Source: Colicola sp016286205
GTDB taxonomy: Bacteria > Bacteroidota > Bacteroidia > Bacteroidales > Paludibacteraceae
Length of the DNA stretch: 27,336 bases
Assembly: GCA_016286205.1 (NCBI GenBank)
Contig: JAEESF010000017.1
Location: 1 to 27,336 of the forward strand
Direction: 5' to 3'
Shown here in pieces: positions 20,394 to 27,336 of this stretch (the stretch's first letter is position 1; each line of letters opens with the position of its first letter). Made by a program: the position numbers and the translations under genes. The notes beneath the pieces are model-generated. The model did no database searches. It saw only the letters and a program-made list of their open reading frames with translations, and had not been told where the DNA came from.

Positions 20394-21326
20394 ATGATGC
20401 GTCGCTTAGTTTTCGTTCTCGGTCTTAGTCTGTTATGCCTGCGCTCGCTGGCGTTAGTGCCTGTGTTGCCTCCCGTCTATTCGGAGAACACCGGTATTGC
20501 GCCTGCTTTCTTTGGGCCGAACGCTTTCCCTGTGCCCGATATGTTGGATGGACGAACCTGCTCCACCCTTCGCATTGAGACAGCAGGAGACGCGTTCTGG
20601 GGATATGAGAAAGACTGGACGGCCGATCTCTCAGCACGCATCAACATTCCTCTTTGGACACCTCGGGTCAATCTCTCTGTTTGGATGCCCGCCGTGGTAG
20701 AATGGTACTGGATGACCACAGAACGCCAGCATACATGTCGTATCCAGGATTCTATTCCCATCAGCGGACACGAAGCGGGCGATGTGCATTTCTCCATTGA
20801 TATCCATCTGTTGCGCGAAGCGCGTATTGCACCGGATATAGCGTTTCGTGCCGGATGCAAAACGGCCAGCGGTGGAAGTTACGACAAAGCGCGCTATTAC
20901 GACACACCGGGTTACTGGTTCGATGCAGCCGTCGGCAAATCTATGTACATCGGTCGTGGCGGCAAAGTGACTACCGGTCATGACGATAACACGTTGGTCG
21001 AACTGCGTCTGGCAGGTTCGTTGGGTTTCCTCTGCTGGCAGACCGATAACGGCCGTCAGAACGACGCCGTCATGTATGGCGTTCAACTGTTAGCCAAAGC
21101 CGAATATGTCTCTCTGCGCGCCACGTGGGGTGGTTACGTAGGATGGGAACAATACGGCGACAGGCCCATGACACTCAAAGTGCAACTCTCTGGTCACGCC
21201 AAAGGTTTTGAACCATTCTTGGCTTACCAATACGGCATTAAGGATTATCCTTTCCACCAGTTCCGTGTTGGACTGGCATACAATATCGATATTCTTAGTT
21301 TTAAGAAGAAGGACGCGCAGCAATGA
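20394..21326 (+). CDS. Predicted outer-membrane beta-barrel protein, unknown function
   Basis: 310 residues. An N-terminal signal peptide (MMRRLVFVLGLSLLCLRSLA) is followed by alternating hydrophobic/polar strands rich in aromatic residues (VNLSVWMPAVVEWYW, LLAKAEYVSLRATWGGYVG) and a C-terminal strand FRVGLAYNIDILSF, as in outer-membrane barrels. I do not recognise a named family. It lies 3 bp after the GH13 gene and its stop overlaps the next start by 4 nt, so it is made with the amylases and the next barrel. A role in surface anchoring or export of the secreted enzymes is possible but not shown. Confidence 0.7.
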   Translation: MMRRLVFVLGLSLLCLRSLALVPVLPPVYSENTGIAPAFFGPNAFPVPDMLDGRTCSTLRIETAGDAFWGYEKDWTADLSARINIPLWTPRVNLSVWMPAVVEWYWMTTERQHTCRIQDSIPISGHEAGDVHFSIDIHLLREARIAPDIAFRAGCKTASGGSYDKARYYDTPGYWFDAAVGKSMYIGRGGKVTTGHDDNTLVELRLAGSLGFLCWQTDNGRQNDAVMYGVQLLAKAEYVSLRATWGGYVGWEQYGDRPMTLKVQLSGHAKGFEPFLAYQYGIKDYPFHQFRVGLAYNIDILSFKKKDAQQ

Positions 21327-23746
21327 GTCGCAAAGCCTTCATATGGTTAGTCTGTTTATCGCTCCTGGGTTGGCACGCTCAGGCGGCAGAGGTCAGTCAC
21401 ACAGATATGACCGGTACTGACAGTGTTCCCGCCGAATATTTTCGCACGTGGTATCACCGTAGCGATCTGATGTATTATCTCGAGGCACTCAATGACCATA
21501 CTATCATTGAGACGCCGGTTGCAGGCCAATGGTGGCAAGCTGACAGGCTGACTATGTCAATAGACGGTATGTCGTGCTTCACCAATCGATATTATATCGA
21601 TGGTATGCGTGTGGACGACCGATTTCAACCGGGTAGTACGGTTTTTATTCCCAATATGCAGCGCTATGACCTGGCCATCAATATCCACAATGCTACGCTG
21701 CGTTTCTCGCGCGATACGGCTGCAGGTGACTATGTGCAGGCTTCTTACAATTTTGGTCAAGTGGGAAATGGTCAGCCCGGATTAGGCACGAAAGAGATAT
21801 TCAACATCACCCATCGTTCGCCTATGGAAAGTGCTGATACGTACAAGCACATCACCCATCGCCGCCATCTGAAGGGAGCAGGAACGCTGGATGCCGCTTA
21901 TACCTTTCACGACAAAGAAGGCAATGCTTTTCGCCAGCATCTGTATGCTATCTACGGCCAGCGACTCATCACGCGCGAAGACCGTTGCGGATTGATTTTG
22001 GACGATCCGCTCTATGCATCCAATTACTACAAAGTGCAAGCAGACGGATTGCTGCCCATGCGTCCGAATCAGGCTTTTACGGAGTTGGGCTATCGACTCA
22101 ATTTCTCGGGCAAGGAAGATGGAGGCAGCGAATATCTCTACAACTACAACGAAGTATATGATCTGAAGAATTATACCGGTTCGCTCTACCTAAAACGTCC
22201 TTTTTTGACTACCGGACTTACGTGGGCAACGAATACGGTGCGTCATGCGGATCAGGAGTTTAGCAAGAATCTGCTGGACCAGGACGGCGAGAGTTTCTAT
22301 CCGTGGATAGCGGACGGCAACACGCATGAACTGAGTTGGGCTGTCAACTACGAACAACCGGTATTGGATTGGCTTTCGGTGCATGTCGATGCCTACAATT
22401 CGATGATCTATTTCTCGCCTACTCAAACCCAATTTACCAACAATGTGTTCATGCAATCTCCCACGGCCGATACGCCTACTCCGCTCTATCGATACGAATG
22501 GACCAGTCGGGCTTTTGCCGGTGGTATATTGGAGAATACGATTGGACTGAAAGCCCACTACGCACTCTGCAAACAACTGGATATCAACGGTTACGTCGAT
22601 TTCACACTCGATGCCATGCTTCTGCATAACAAGAGCAAAGTGAGTCCGAACTGCCAAGCAGGTATTAACTTTGATTTGCATCCGTGCCGTTGGTTCGAGA
22701 TGGGTTTGACTGTGGCCCATGAGCGCGTGGCGTACAACGCCGATTATCTGCGCTTTTTCTCCGATGACTATATGAATGCCGATATTTACTATGCCGGCAC
22801 AGACAATCTATTTGCCACCACTGGCGGCAAGTATCACTCCTATCGCAAAAATCTGCTGCAGACATCCTATCTGGAGGTGAATATCCCTATCCGATTTGTT
22901 TTCAAAGACAAGCATAATGGCCAACATGAGATCGTTTTGCAGAACAGTTACAAGAAGTTCTTCAATGTATGGCATACCTATTTTGCCGGCGGAGCGGATC
23001 TGTACGGTTCGTATGTGAACCAAAGCGGCATCGACGTATTCTATCAGAATGCCGGCGAGAAATTCTTCGAAGTGGGAACTACGGAACCGTTTGGAACGAA
23101 TGGATTGTTAAACTCGCCCTATTTTTTCTCCAATCTGACGCGCTACACCTATACGGGACGGAAAGTGACCGTAGGCATCAGTTGGCAATCGATGCAGGCT
23201 GCAGGTTACGTTGGTATCGGCAACGGGCCTAACAGCAATACGATAGGCGTACTGAGCGAGACGACAGCCAATCCGAATACAACGCATGTGCTGGATAATC
23301 CTGAGGCCAAATATCCCGGTGTCAGTCGTATGGATCTGGACAAAGGCTATGTGGCTCGATTCTATCTCGGTTACAATATCTGCCGATGGGTGCAAGCGGG
23401 CGTGACCATCAAGTGGACGGACGGAAAGCCATTTACTTCGTATCGGTATTTCACCAATGGCCAGGAACTGGCTATTCTGCCTAACGACTCACGCGGCACC
23501 AATCCTACGGATGGCAATTTCGGAAGTCGTCATAGCGCGTGGTACAACATCGATTTGCATGTTCAGGCCAAATGGAATGTGCGCGACATCGGCATGTGCG
23601 TCAATCTGGAGTGCTACAATATGTGGGATTTCTGCTGCGACCTGGCGGAGATGTCGTTTGTTCAGGATATACCGTACGCCTATCGTGCGTCTATGATTAT
23701 GACTATTCCGACAGGCATTTTGCTCAACTATACTATCGATTTGTGA
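21323..23746 (+). CDS. TonB-receptor-like outer-membrane barrel protein with reduced plug
   Basis: 807 residues, signal peptide about 1-22. Residues about 75-130 (RLTMSIDGMSCFTNRYYIDGM...FSRD) resemble the end of a TonB-receptor plug. The rest is one long series of amphipathic strands with many Tyr/Trp/Asn, ending TGILLNYTIDL like an outer-membrane barrel. There is no CarboxypepD_reg domain, no clear TonB box, and the plug is shorter than the usual ~150 residues. No SusD-like lipoprotein accompanies it. It may be a transporter for oligosaccharides released by the amylases, or a structural barrel. Overlaps the preceding gene by ATGA and precedes the next by one base. Confidence 0.7.
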   Translation: MSRKAFIWLVCLSLLGWHAQAAEVSHTDMTGTDSVPAEYFRTWYHRSDLMYYLEALNDHTIIETPVAGQWWQADRLTMSIDGMSCFTNRYYIDGMRVDDRFQPGSTVFIPNMQRYDLAINIHNATLRFSRDTAAGDYVQASYNFGQVGNGQPGLGTKEIFNITHRSPMESADTYKHITHRRHLKGAGTLDAAYTFHDKEGNAFRQHLYAIYGQRLITREDRCGLILDDPLYASNYYKVQADGLLPMRPNQAFTELGYRLNFSGKEDGGSEYLYNYNEVYDLKNYTGSLYLKRPFLTTGLTWATNTVRHADQEFSKNLLDQDGESFYPWIADGNTHELSWAVNYEQPVLDWLSVHVDAYNSMIYFSPTQTQFTNNVFMQSPTADTPTPLYRYEWTSRAFAGGILENTIGLKAHYALCKQLDINGYVDFTLDAMLLHNKSKVSPNCQAGINFDLHPCRWFEMGLTVAHERVAYNADYLRFFSDDYMNADIYYAGTDNLFATTGGKYHSYRKNLLQTSYLEVNIPIRFVFKDKHNGQHEIVLQNSYKKFFNVWHTYFAGGADLYGSYVNQSGIDVFYQNAGEKFFEVGTTEPFGTNGLLNSPYFFSNLTRYTYTGRKVTVGISWQSMQAAGYVGIGNGPNSNTIGVLSETTANPNTTHVLDNPEAKYPGVSRMDLDKGYVARFYLGYNICRWVQAGVTIKWTDGKPFTSYRYFTNGQELAILPNDSRGTNPTDGNFGSRHSAWYNIDLHVQAKWNVRDIGMCVNLECYNMWDFCCDLAEMSFVQDIPYAYRASMIMTIPTGILLNYTIDL

Positions 23747-23747
23747 T

Positions 23748-25583
23748 ATGCGTGCTCGACTGATACTGTTTCTGAAATACTATCTGTTCTGGACCCTCTT
23801 TTTTGTGGCCCAGAAGCCCTTGTTCATGATTTGGCAACACTCGCTGATGGGCGATGTACGGGCCATCGACTGGCTATTAGTGCCAATCCACGGGCTGCCG
23901 TTGGACTTAAGCGTAGCGGCCTATATCACGATGGTCTTCGGACTGATACTTTGTATCAGTTTCTGGGTGCGTTGGGACATCATGGGCAAGATAGCCGACG
24001 GTCTGACTGCCCTGTTGCTTTTTATTGCCGGTTGGGCAATTCTGGGTGATAACGGTTGTTTCCCGTCGTGGGGCTACCATATTGACAAAGATATTTTCAG
24101 TTACCTGGCTTCTCCACGCGAAGCGTTGGCTTGCGCGCCATGGTGGGTCTGGACGCTTGGTGTGCTGGGCTTCTGCGTGTTGTTTGCCGTTTGGTGGCTG
24201 ATCTACAGATGGTGGATGCGCCCTGCGCCGGAGAAGCCGCAGACGGTATGGTGGCTACGCGCGGTGTATACATTCCTGATGTTTTTATTGACCGGCTGTC
24301 TCTTTCTGCCCATGCGAGGCAGTGTGACCGTTTCGACGATGAACACCGGGCGTGTCTATTATTCGGACAATCGAATGCTCAATCTGGCGGCCGTCAATCC
24401 TGTATTCAATGTCATCGAGTCGCTTAGCGAGAATGCCTTTGATGCCGAGCGTTACCGCTATATGGATTCGGCGGAAGCACAACTGAGGATGCAACATCTG
24501 CGTCCATCAGAAGGGCAGCCGAGCGAATCGCTATTTACCACCCAGCAGCCTAATATTCTGTTGGTTATTCTGGAGAGTTTCTCTATGAATGCGTGGGAGG
24601 CGATGCCTAATATGCAGCGACTGGCCGCAGAAGGAATATTTTTCAGCCAGACGTATGCCAACAGTTTCCGCACGGACCGGGGCGTAATGGCTGTTTTAGG
24701 CGGTTTTCCGGGCTGCGCGACAGCATCGGTGATGTGCGTGCCATCCAAGTCGCAACGCCTGCCACAAATCGGCCAAGTATTGCAGGCGAATGGCTATCAA
24801 CTGAAGTTCTACTACGGTGGAGACGAAGATTTCACGAACATGCGTTCGTATCTGGTGACGGGCGGTTTTGAGGATCGCGTGTCTGACCATTCGTTTCCTC
24901 TGTCCGACCGATTGACCAAATGGGGAGTGCCCGATCATATAGTCTTTGACTATGTTTGGCGCGATATGGCCTCGCGTCAGGACAGTGCGCCGCATTTTGA
25001 TGTGCTTTTGTCGCTTTCGTCTCACGAGCCGTTCGAAGTGGATTATCATCATTTTGACCATCCTTTCCTGAACGCGATAGCCTATACCGACAGTTGTTTG
25101 GGCGCAATGATTGATTCGCTGCGCATGACTCCGATGTGGGAAAATACTGTCGTTGCGCTGGTGGCGGATCACGGCTATCCTTATCCTAACAGTTTGACGA
25201 GTTTTGAGCCGCGTCGCTACGCTATTCCTCTGATTTTCTGCGGAGGAGCGATAGCCGAGCCGAAAGAGGTCACGACGCTCTGTTCGCAAATCGACTGGGT
25301 GCCGACTATGCTGCATCAGTTAGGTCTGAGTGCCGAACCGTTTGTGTTTGCAAAAGATATTCTGGATACGTGCCAAACGCCGTATGCCTACTATAATTTT
25401 GTGGATGGGTTTGCGCTCATAAAAGATTCAGCGACAGTCATCTACGATGCTGCCGCTGATTATCTTTTGTCGTCTCAGGACGAGGCGAAAAACCTGCCTG
25501 AAGCGAAGGCTGTGACTCAGTCGATCATGGAATTGCTTTATTCCATCGAATCTTCCATCGAGTCGCCTACTATCTTGCGATAA
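23748..25583 (+). CDS. LtaS/alkaline-phosphatase-superfamily membrane transferase
   Basis: 611 residues. Five N-terminal membrane segments (about 6-26, 50-72, 85-101, 131-155, 169-189) are followed by a large periplasmic sulfatase/LtaS-type domain. Metal and nucleophile positions are visible: E276 in LVILESFS, T309 in SFRTDRGVMA (nucleophile Thr), H426 in LSSHEPF, and D474-H475 in VADHGYP. The family transfers phosphoglycerol or phosphoethanolamine to envelope polymers and glycans. In Gram-negative Bacteroidales the substrate is unknown, perhaps lipopolysaccharide or a surface glycan. Last gene of the amylase operon, one base after the barrel gene. Its 3' end overlaps glyS by 46 bp and is built on a 12-bp duplication (SIES-SIES). 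Whether it serves the amylases is unknown. Confidence 0.85.
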   Translation: MRARLILFLKYYLFWTLFFVAQKPLFMIWQHSLMGDVRAIDWLLVPIHGLPLDLSVAAYITMVFGLILCISFWVRWDIMGKIADGLTALLLFIAGWAILGDNGCFPSWGYHIDKDIFSYLASPREALACAPWWVWTLGVLGFCVLFAVWWLIYRWWMRPAPEKPQTVWWLRAVYTFLMFLLTGCLFLPMRGSVTVSTMNTGRVYYSDNRMLNLAAVNPVFNVIESLSENAFDAERYRYMDSAEAQLRMQHLRPSEGQPSESLFTTQQPNILLVILESFSMNAWEAMPNMQRLAAEGIFFSQTYANSFRTDRGVMAVLGGFPGCATASVMCVPSKSQRLPQIGQVLQANGYQLKFYYGGDEDFTNMRSYLVTGGFEDRVSDHSFPLSDRLTKWGVPDHIVFDYVWRDMASRQDSAPHFDVLLSLSSHEPFEVDYHHFDHPFLNAIAYTDSCLGAMIDSLRMTPMWENTVVALVADHGYPYPNSLTSFEPRRYAIPLIFCGGAIAEPKEVTTLCSQIDWVPTMLHQLGLSAEPFVFAKDILDTCQTPYAYYNFVDGFALIKDSATVIYDAAADYLLSSQDEAKNLPEAKAVTQSIMELLYSIESSIESPTILR

Positions 25584-27115
25584 AGTTCTTTTGCGTCTGT
25601 TGCTTTGCGAATGATTTCGTGTAGATCTTCTATCTTGACGCGGTCTTGTGTCATGGTGTCGCGATAGCGTACCGTAACACAACCATCGTTGAGCGTGTCG
25701 TGGTCAACCGTGATACAGAACGGAGTGCCGACTGCATCTTGACGACGATAACGCTTTCCGATAGAGTCTTTCTCGTCGTATGCTACCTTGAAGTCGAATT
25801 TCAGCAGATTCATGATCTCGCGTGCTTTCTCGGGTAGTCCGTCTTTCTTCACCAACGGCATGATGCATGCTTTCACCGGAGCCAATACCGGCGGCAAATG
25901 GAGTACCACGCGAGTGTCACCACCTTCCAGTGCTTGCTCTTCATAAGAAGAGCACATCACGCTCAGGAACATACGGTCGACGCCAATCGAAGTCTCGATA
26001 ACGTACGGAGTATAGCTCTGGTTGATTTCCGGATCGAAATACTCGATCTTCTTGCCGCTGTATTTGGCGTGCGACGAAAGGTCGAAATTGGTGCGGCTGT
26101 GGATACCCTCTACCTCTTTGAAACCGAACGGCATGAGGAACTCGATGTCCGTTGCAGCGTTCGCGTAGTGGGCGAGTTTATCGTGATCGTGGAAACGGTA
26201 TTTCTCGTCGCCGAGACCCAGCGCTTTGTGCCACTTGAGGCGGAATTGCTTCCAGTGCTCGAACCACTTCAGTTCTGAACCCGGGCGAACGAAGAACTGC
26301 ATCTCCATTTGCTCGAACTCGCGCATACGGAAGATGAACTGGCGAGCCACGATCTCATTACGGAAAGCCTTACCGATCTGTGCGATTCCAAAAGGAATCT
26401 TCATGCGGCCGGTCTTCTGGACGTTGAGGAAGTTGACGAAGATACCCTGTGCGGTCTCCGGACGGAGGTAAATCTTCATCGCGCCGTCGGCCGTCGAACC
26501 CATCTCGGTAGAGAACATCAGGTTGAACTGACGGACATCCGTCCAGTTGCGCGTTCCCGAAATCGGGCAGACGATCTCCTCGTCGAGGATGATCTGTTTC
26601 AGTTCCTCGAGGTTGTTGTCGTTCATCGCCTTGGCAAAACGGGCATGGAGCGCCTCGCGTTTCTCGATATGCTCCTTCACGCGCTCGTTGGTTTGCTTAT
26701 AGAGTTCTTCGTCGAAGGAATCTCCAAATCGCTTGCGCGCTTTCTCAACTTCCTTGGCGATCTTCTCGTCGTACTTAGCAATCTGATCTTCGATCAGCAC
26801 ATCAGCGCGGTAGCGCTTCTTGCTGTCGCGGTTGTCAATCAGAGGGTCGTTGAACGCATCTACGTGACCGGAAGCTTTCCAGGTAGTAGGGTGCATGAAG
26901 ATAGCGGCGTCGATGCCGACGATGTTCTCGTGCAGCAAGGTCATCGAATCCCACCAATAACGCTTGATGTTGTTCTTGAGCTCCACACCGTTCTGACCGT
27001 AGTCATACACAGCGCCCAGACCATCATAGATCTCGCTGGACGGGAAGACAAATCCGTACTCCTTGCAATGCGCAACGATTTTCTTAAAAGTTTCTTCTTG
27101 AGTTTGTTGTGCCAT
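25538..27115 (-). CDS. glyS: Glycyl-tRNA synthetase, alpha2 (eukaryote/archaeal-like) type
   Basis: Class II aminoacyl-tRNA synthetase that charges tRNA-Gly. 525 residues, typical for the homodimeric bacterial form. Signatures: FVFPSSEIYDGLGAVYDYGQ near the N-terminus, motif 2 AFRNEI with RMREFEQMEMQFF, the HSRTNFDLSSHAKYSGKK segment, motif 3 SIGVDRMFLSV, and a C-terminal anticodon-binding domain from about 425 (LPPVLAPVKACIMPL). An acidic insertion (about 130-190, KEVEKARKRFGDSF...) is normal for the family. The C-terminus DSMEDSME comes from a 12-bp duplication shared antisense with the LtaS-like gene. Start ATG 27115 follows the promoter at 27177-27208 with a leader of about 55 nt. Confidence 0.95.
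   Translation of the reverse strand: MAQQTQEETFKKIVAHCKEYGFVFPSSEIYDGLGAVYDYGQNGVELKNNIKRYWWDSMTLLHENIVGIDAAIFMHPTTWKASGHVDAFNDPLIDNRDSKKRYRADVLIEDQIAKYDEKIAKEVEKARKRFGDSFDEELYKQTNERVKEHIEKREALHARFAKAMNDNNLEELKQIILDEEIVCPISGTRNWTDVRQFNLMFSTEMGSTADGAMKIYLRPETAQGIFVNFLNVQKTGRMKIPFGIAQIGKAFRNEIVARQFIFRMREFEQMEMQFFVRPGSELKWFEHWKQFRLKWHKALGLGDEKYRFHDHDKLAHYANAATDIEFLMPFGFKEVEGIHSRTNFDLSSHAKYSGKKIEYFDPEINQSYTPYVIETSIGVDRMFLSVMCSSYEEQALEGGDTRVVLHLPPVLAPVKACIMPLVKKDGLPEKAREIMNLLKFDFKVAYDEKDSIGKRYRRQDAVGTPFCITVDHDTLNDGCVTVRYRDTMTQDRVKIEDLHEIIRKATDAKELYRKIVGDSMEDSME
25541..25564. repeat. 12-bp tandem duplication at overlapping 3' ends
   Basis: TTCCATCGAATC (25541-25552) is followed directly by TTCCATCGAGTC (25553-25564), one difference. 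On the plus strand it encodes SIES twice (end of the LtaS-like protein); on the minus strand it encodes DSME twice (end of glyS). Confidence 0.8.
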
Positions 27116-27149
27116 ATAATGTATGATTTTAACTACGAAATAACTTGCT

Positions 27150-27164
27150 CCGGATCTAATCCGG
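27150..27164 (-). other. Hairpin in glyS 5' leader
   Basis: CCGGAT (27150-27155), 3 nt, ATCCGG (27159-27164): a perfect 6-bp stem in the untranslated leader of glyS, directly after the inverted repeat that covers the -7 box (27165-27182). Could influence mRNA stability or translation; no known riboswitch recognised. Confidence 0.45.
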
Positions 27165-27176
27165 CTTTTGCGGCTG

Positions 27177-27208
27177 CAAAAGTACTGCTTTTTTTTGACA
27201 TATGCAAG
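27177..27208 (-). promoter_or_regulatory. glyS: Promoter for glyS
   Basis: Minus strand: CTTG (27208-27205), 20-nt spacer with CATATGTCAAAAAAAAG, TACTTTTG (27184-27177). A perfect 7-bp inverted repeat CTTTTGC-GGCT-GCAAAAG (27165-27182) overlaps the -7 box. Confidence 0.8.
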
Positions 27209-27232
27209 AAATTGTGCATTTTTTCACTTTTA

Positions 27233-27264
27233 TTTGCTTATATGAAAAAATATTTGTAATTTTG
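27233..27264 (+). promoter_or_regulatory. Promoter for the tRNA at the window end
   Basis: TTTG (27233-27236), 20-nt spacer, TAATTTTG (27257-27264), with inverted repeat ATTTTGC-AGC-GCAAAAT (27259-27275) over the -7 box. Drives the tRNA that begins at 27313; back-to-back with the glyS promoter. Confidence 0.75.
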
Positions 27265-27312
27265 CAGCGCAAAATCAAAATGCCGTCGCTTACCGACGTT
27301 AAATTGCAAGAC

Positions 27313-27336
27313 GGGGTATTAGCTCATCTGGCTAGA
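27313..27336 (+). tRNA. tRNA, 5' part only, probably tRNA-Ala
   Basis: GGGGTAT followed by TAGCTC and a D-loop ATCTGGCTAGA is the start of an elongator tRNA; the window ends before the anticodon. The GGGG-type acceptor with TAGCTC is typical of tRNA-Ala in this phylum, but the identity cannot be proved here. Confidence 0.7.

Noticed and set aside
26309..27259. 316-codon open frame antisense to glyS
   Set aside because: It lies opposite the conserved glyS catalytic core and extends through the glyS promoter; composition is that of a shadow frame.

Overview
The window looks like chromosomal DNA of a member of the Bacteroidota, most likely a gut- or rumen-type Bacteroidales. Nine transcription starts carry the Bacteroidota promoter form (C/T)TTG - 20 bp - TAnnTTTG, Shine-Dalgarno sites are not obvious, and the gene content fits: BspA-like LRR protein, EF-G2 paralogue, alpha2-type glycyl-tRNA synthetase, and secreted amylases with short type IX-like tails. 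I see no phage, transposase, CRISPR array or plasmid function.

Layout. 1-1518 (-): 5' part of a BspA-type leucine-rich-repeat surface protein, cut by the window edge. 1519-1858: divergent promoter region with an 11-bp tandem array and several dyads. 1859-3517 (+): tsaD and an exosortase-family membrane protease. 7921-3468 (-): uvrA, then a CPA2-type antiporter (4-nt overlap). 7922-8293: a second divergent region with a perfect 11-bp inverted repeat and four or five 11-bp direct repeats. 8294-10450 (+): an EF-G2-type factor with a degenerate GTPase centre. 10451-10884: bidirectional terminator, a tRNA-like remnant, a second terminator, tRNA-Phe (-) and divergent promoters. 10885-11607 (+): trmO. 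11696-25583 (+): a tightly packed eight-gene operon: three paralogous GH13 amylases, one non-catalytic binding protein, one distinct GH13 enzyme, two predicted outer-membrane beta-barrel proteins and an alkaline-phosphatase-fold (LtaS-type) membrane enzyme. 27115-25538 (-): glyS. 27313-27336 (+): start of a tRNA, probably tRNA-Ala.

How the genes fit together. The main functional unit is the amylase operon. Secreted alpha-glucan hydrolases with different N-terminal modules share a C-terminal tail of about 25 residues and sit with beta-barrel proteins, but there is no SusC/SusD pair. It may be a type IX-exported, non-Sus starch-degrading system. A translation and tRNA-modification theme surrounds it: tsaD makes t6A37, trmO methylates t6A37, and EF-G2, glyS and two tRNA genes are also present.

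The most unusual structure is a set of short tandem repeats. Units of 11 bp (two intergenic regions and in frame inside trmO), 7 bp (twice inside uvrA), 9 bp (antiporter linker) and 12 bp (shared 3' end of glyS and the LtaS-like gene) occur, always in frame when inside genes. Together with a long invariant promoter spacer and inverted repeats over the -7 box, these are the features I would look at first.
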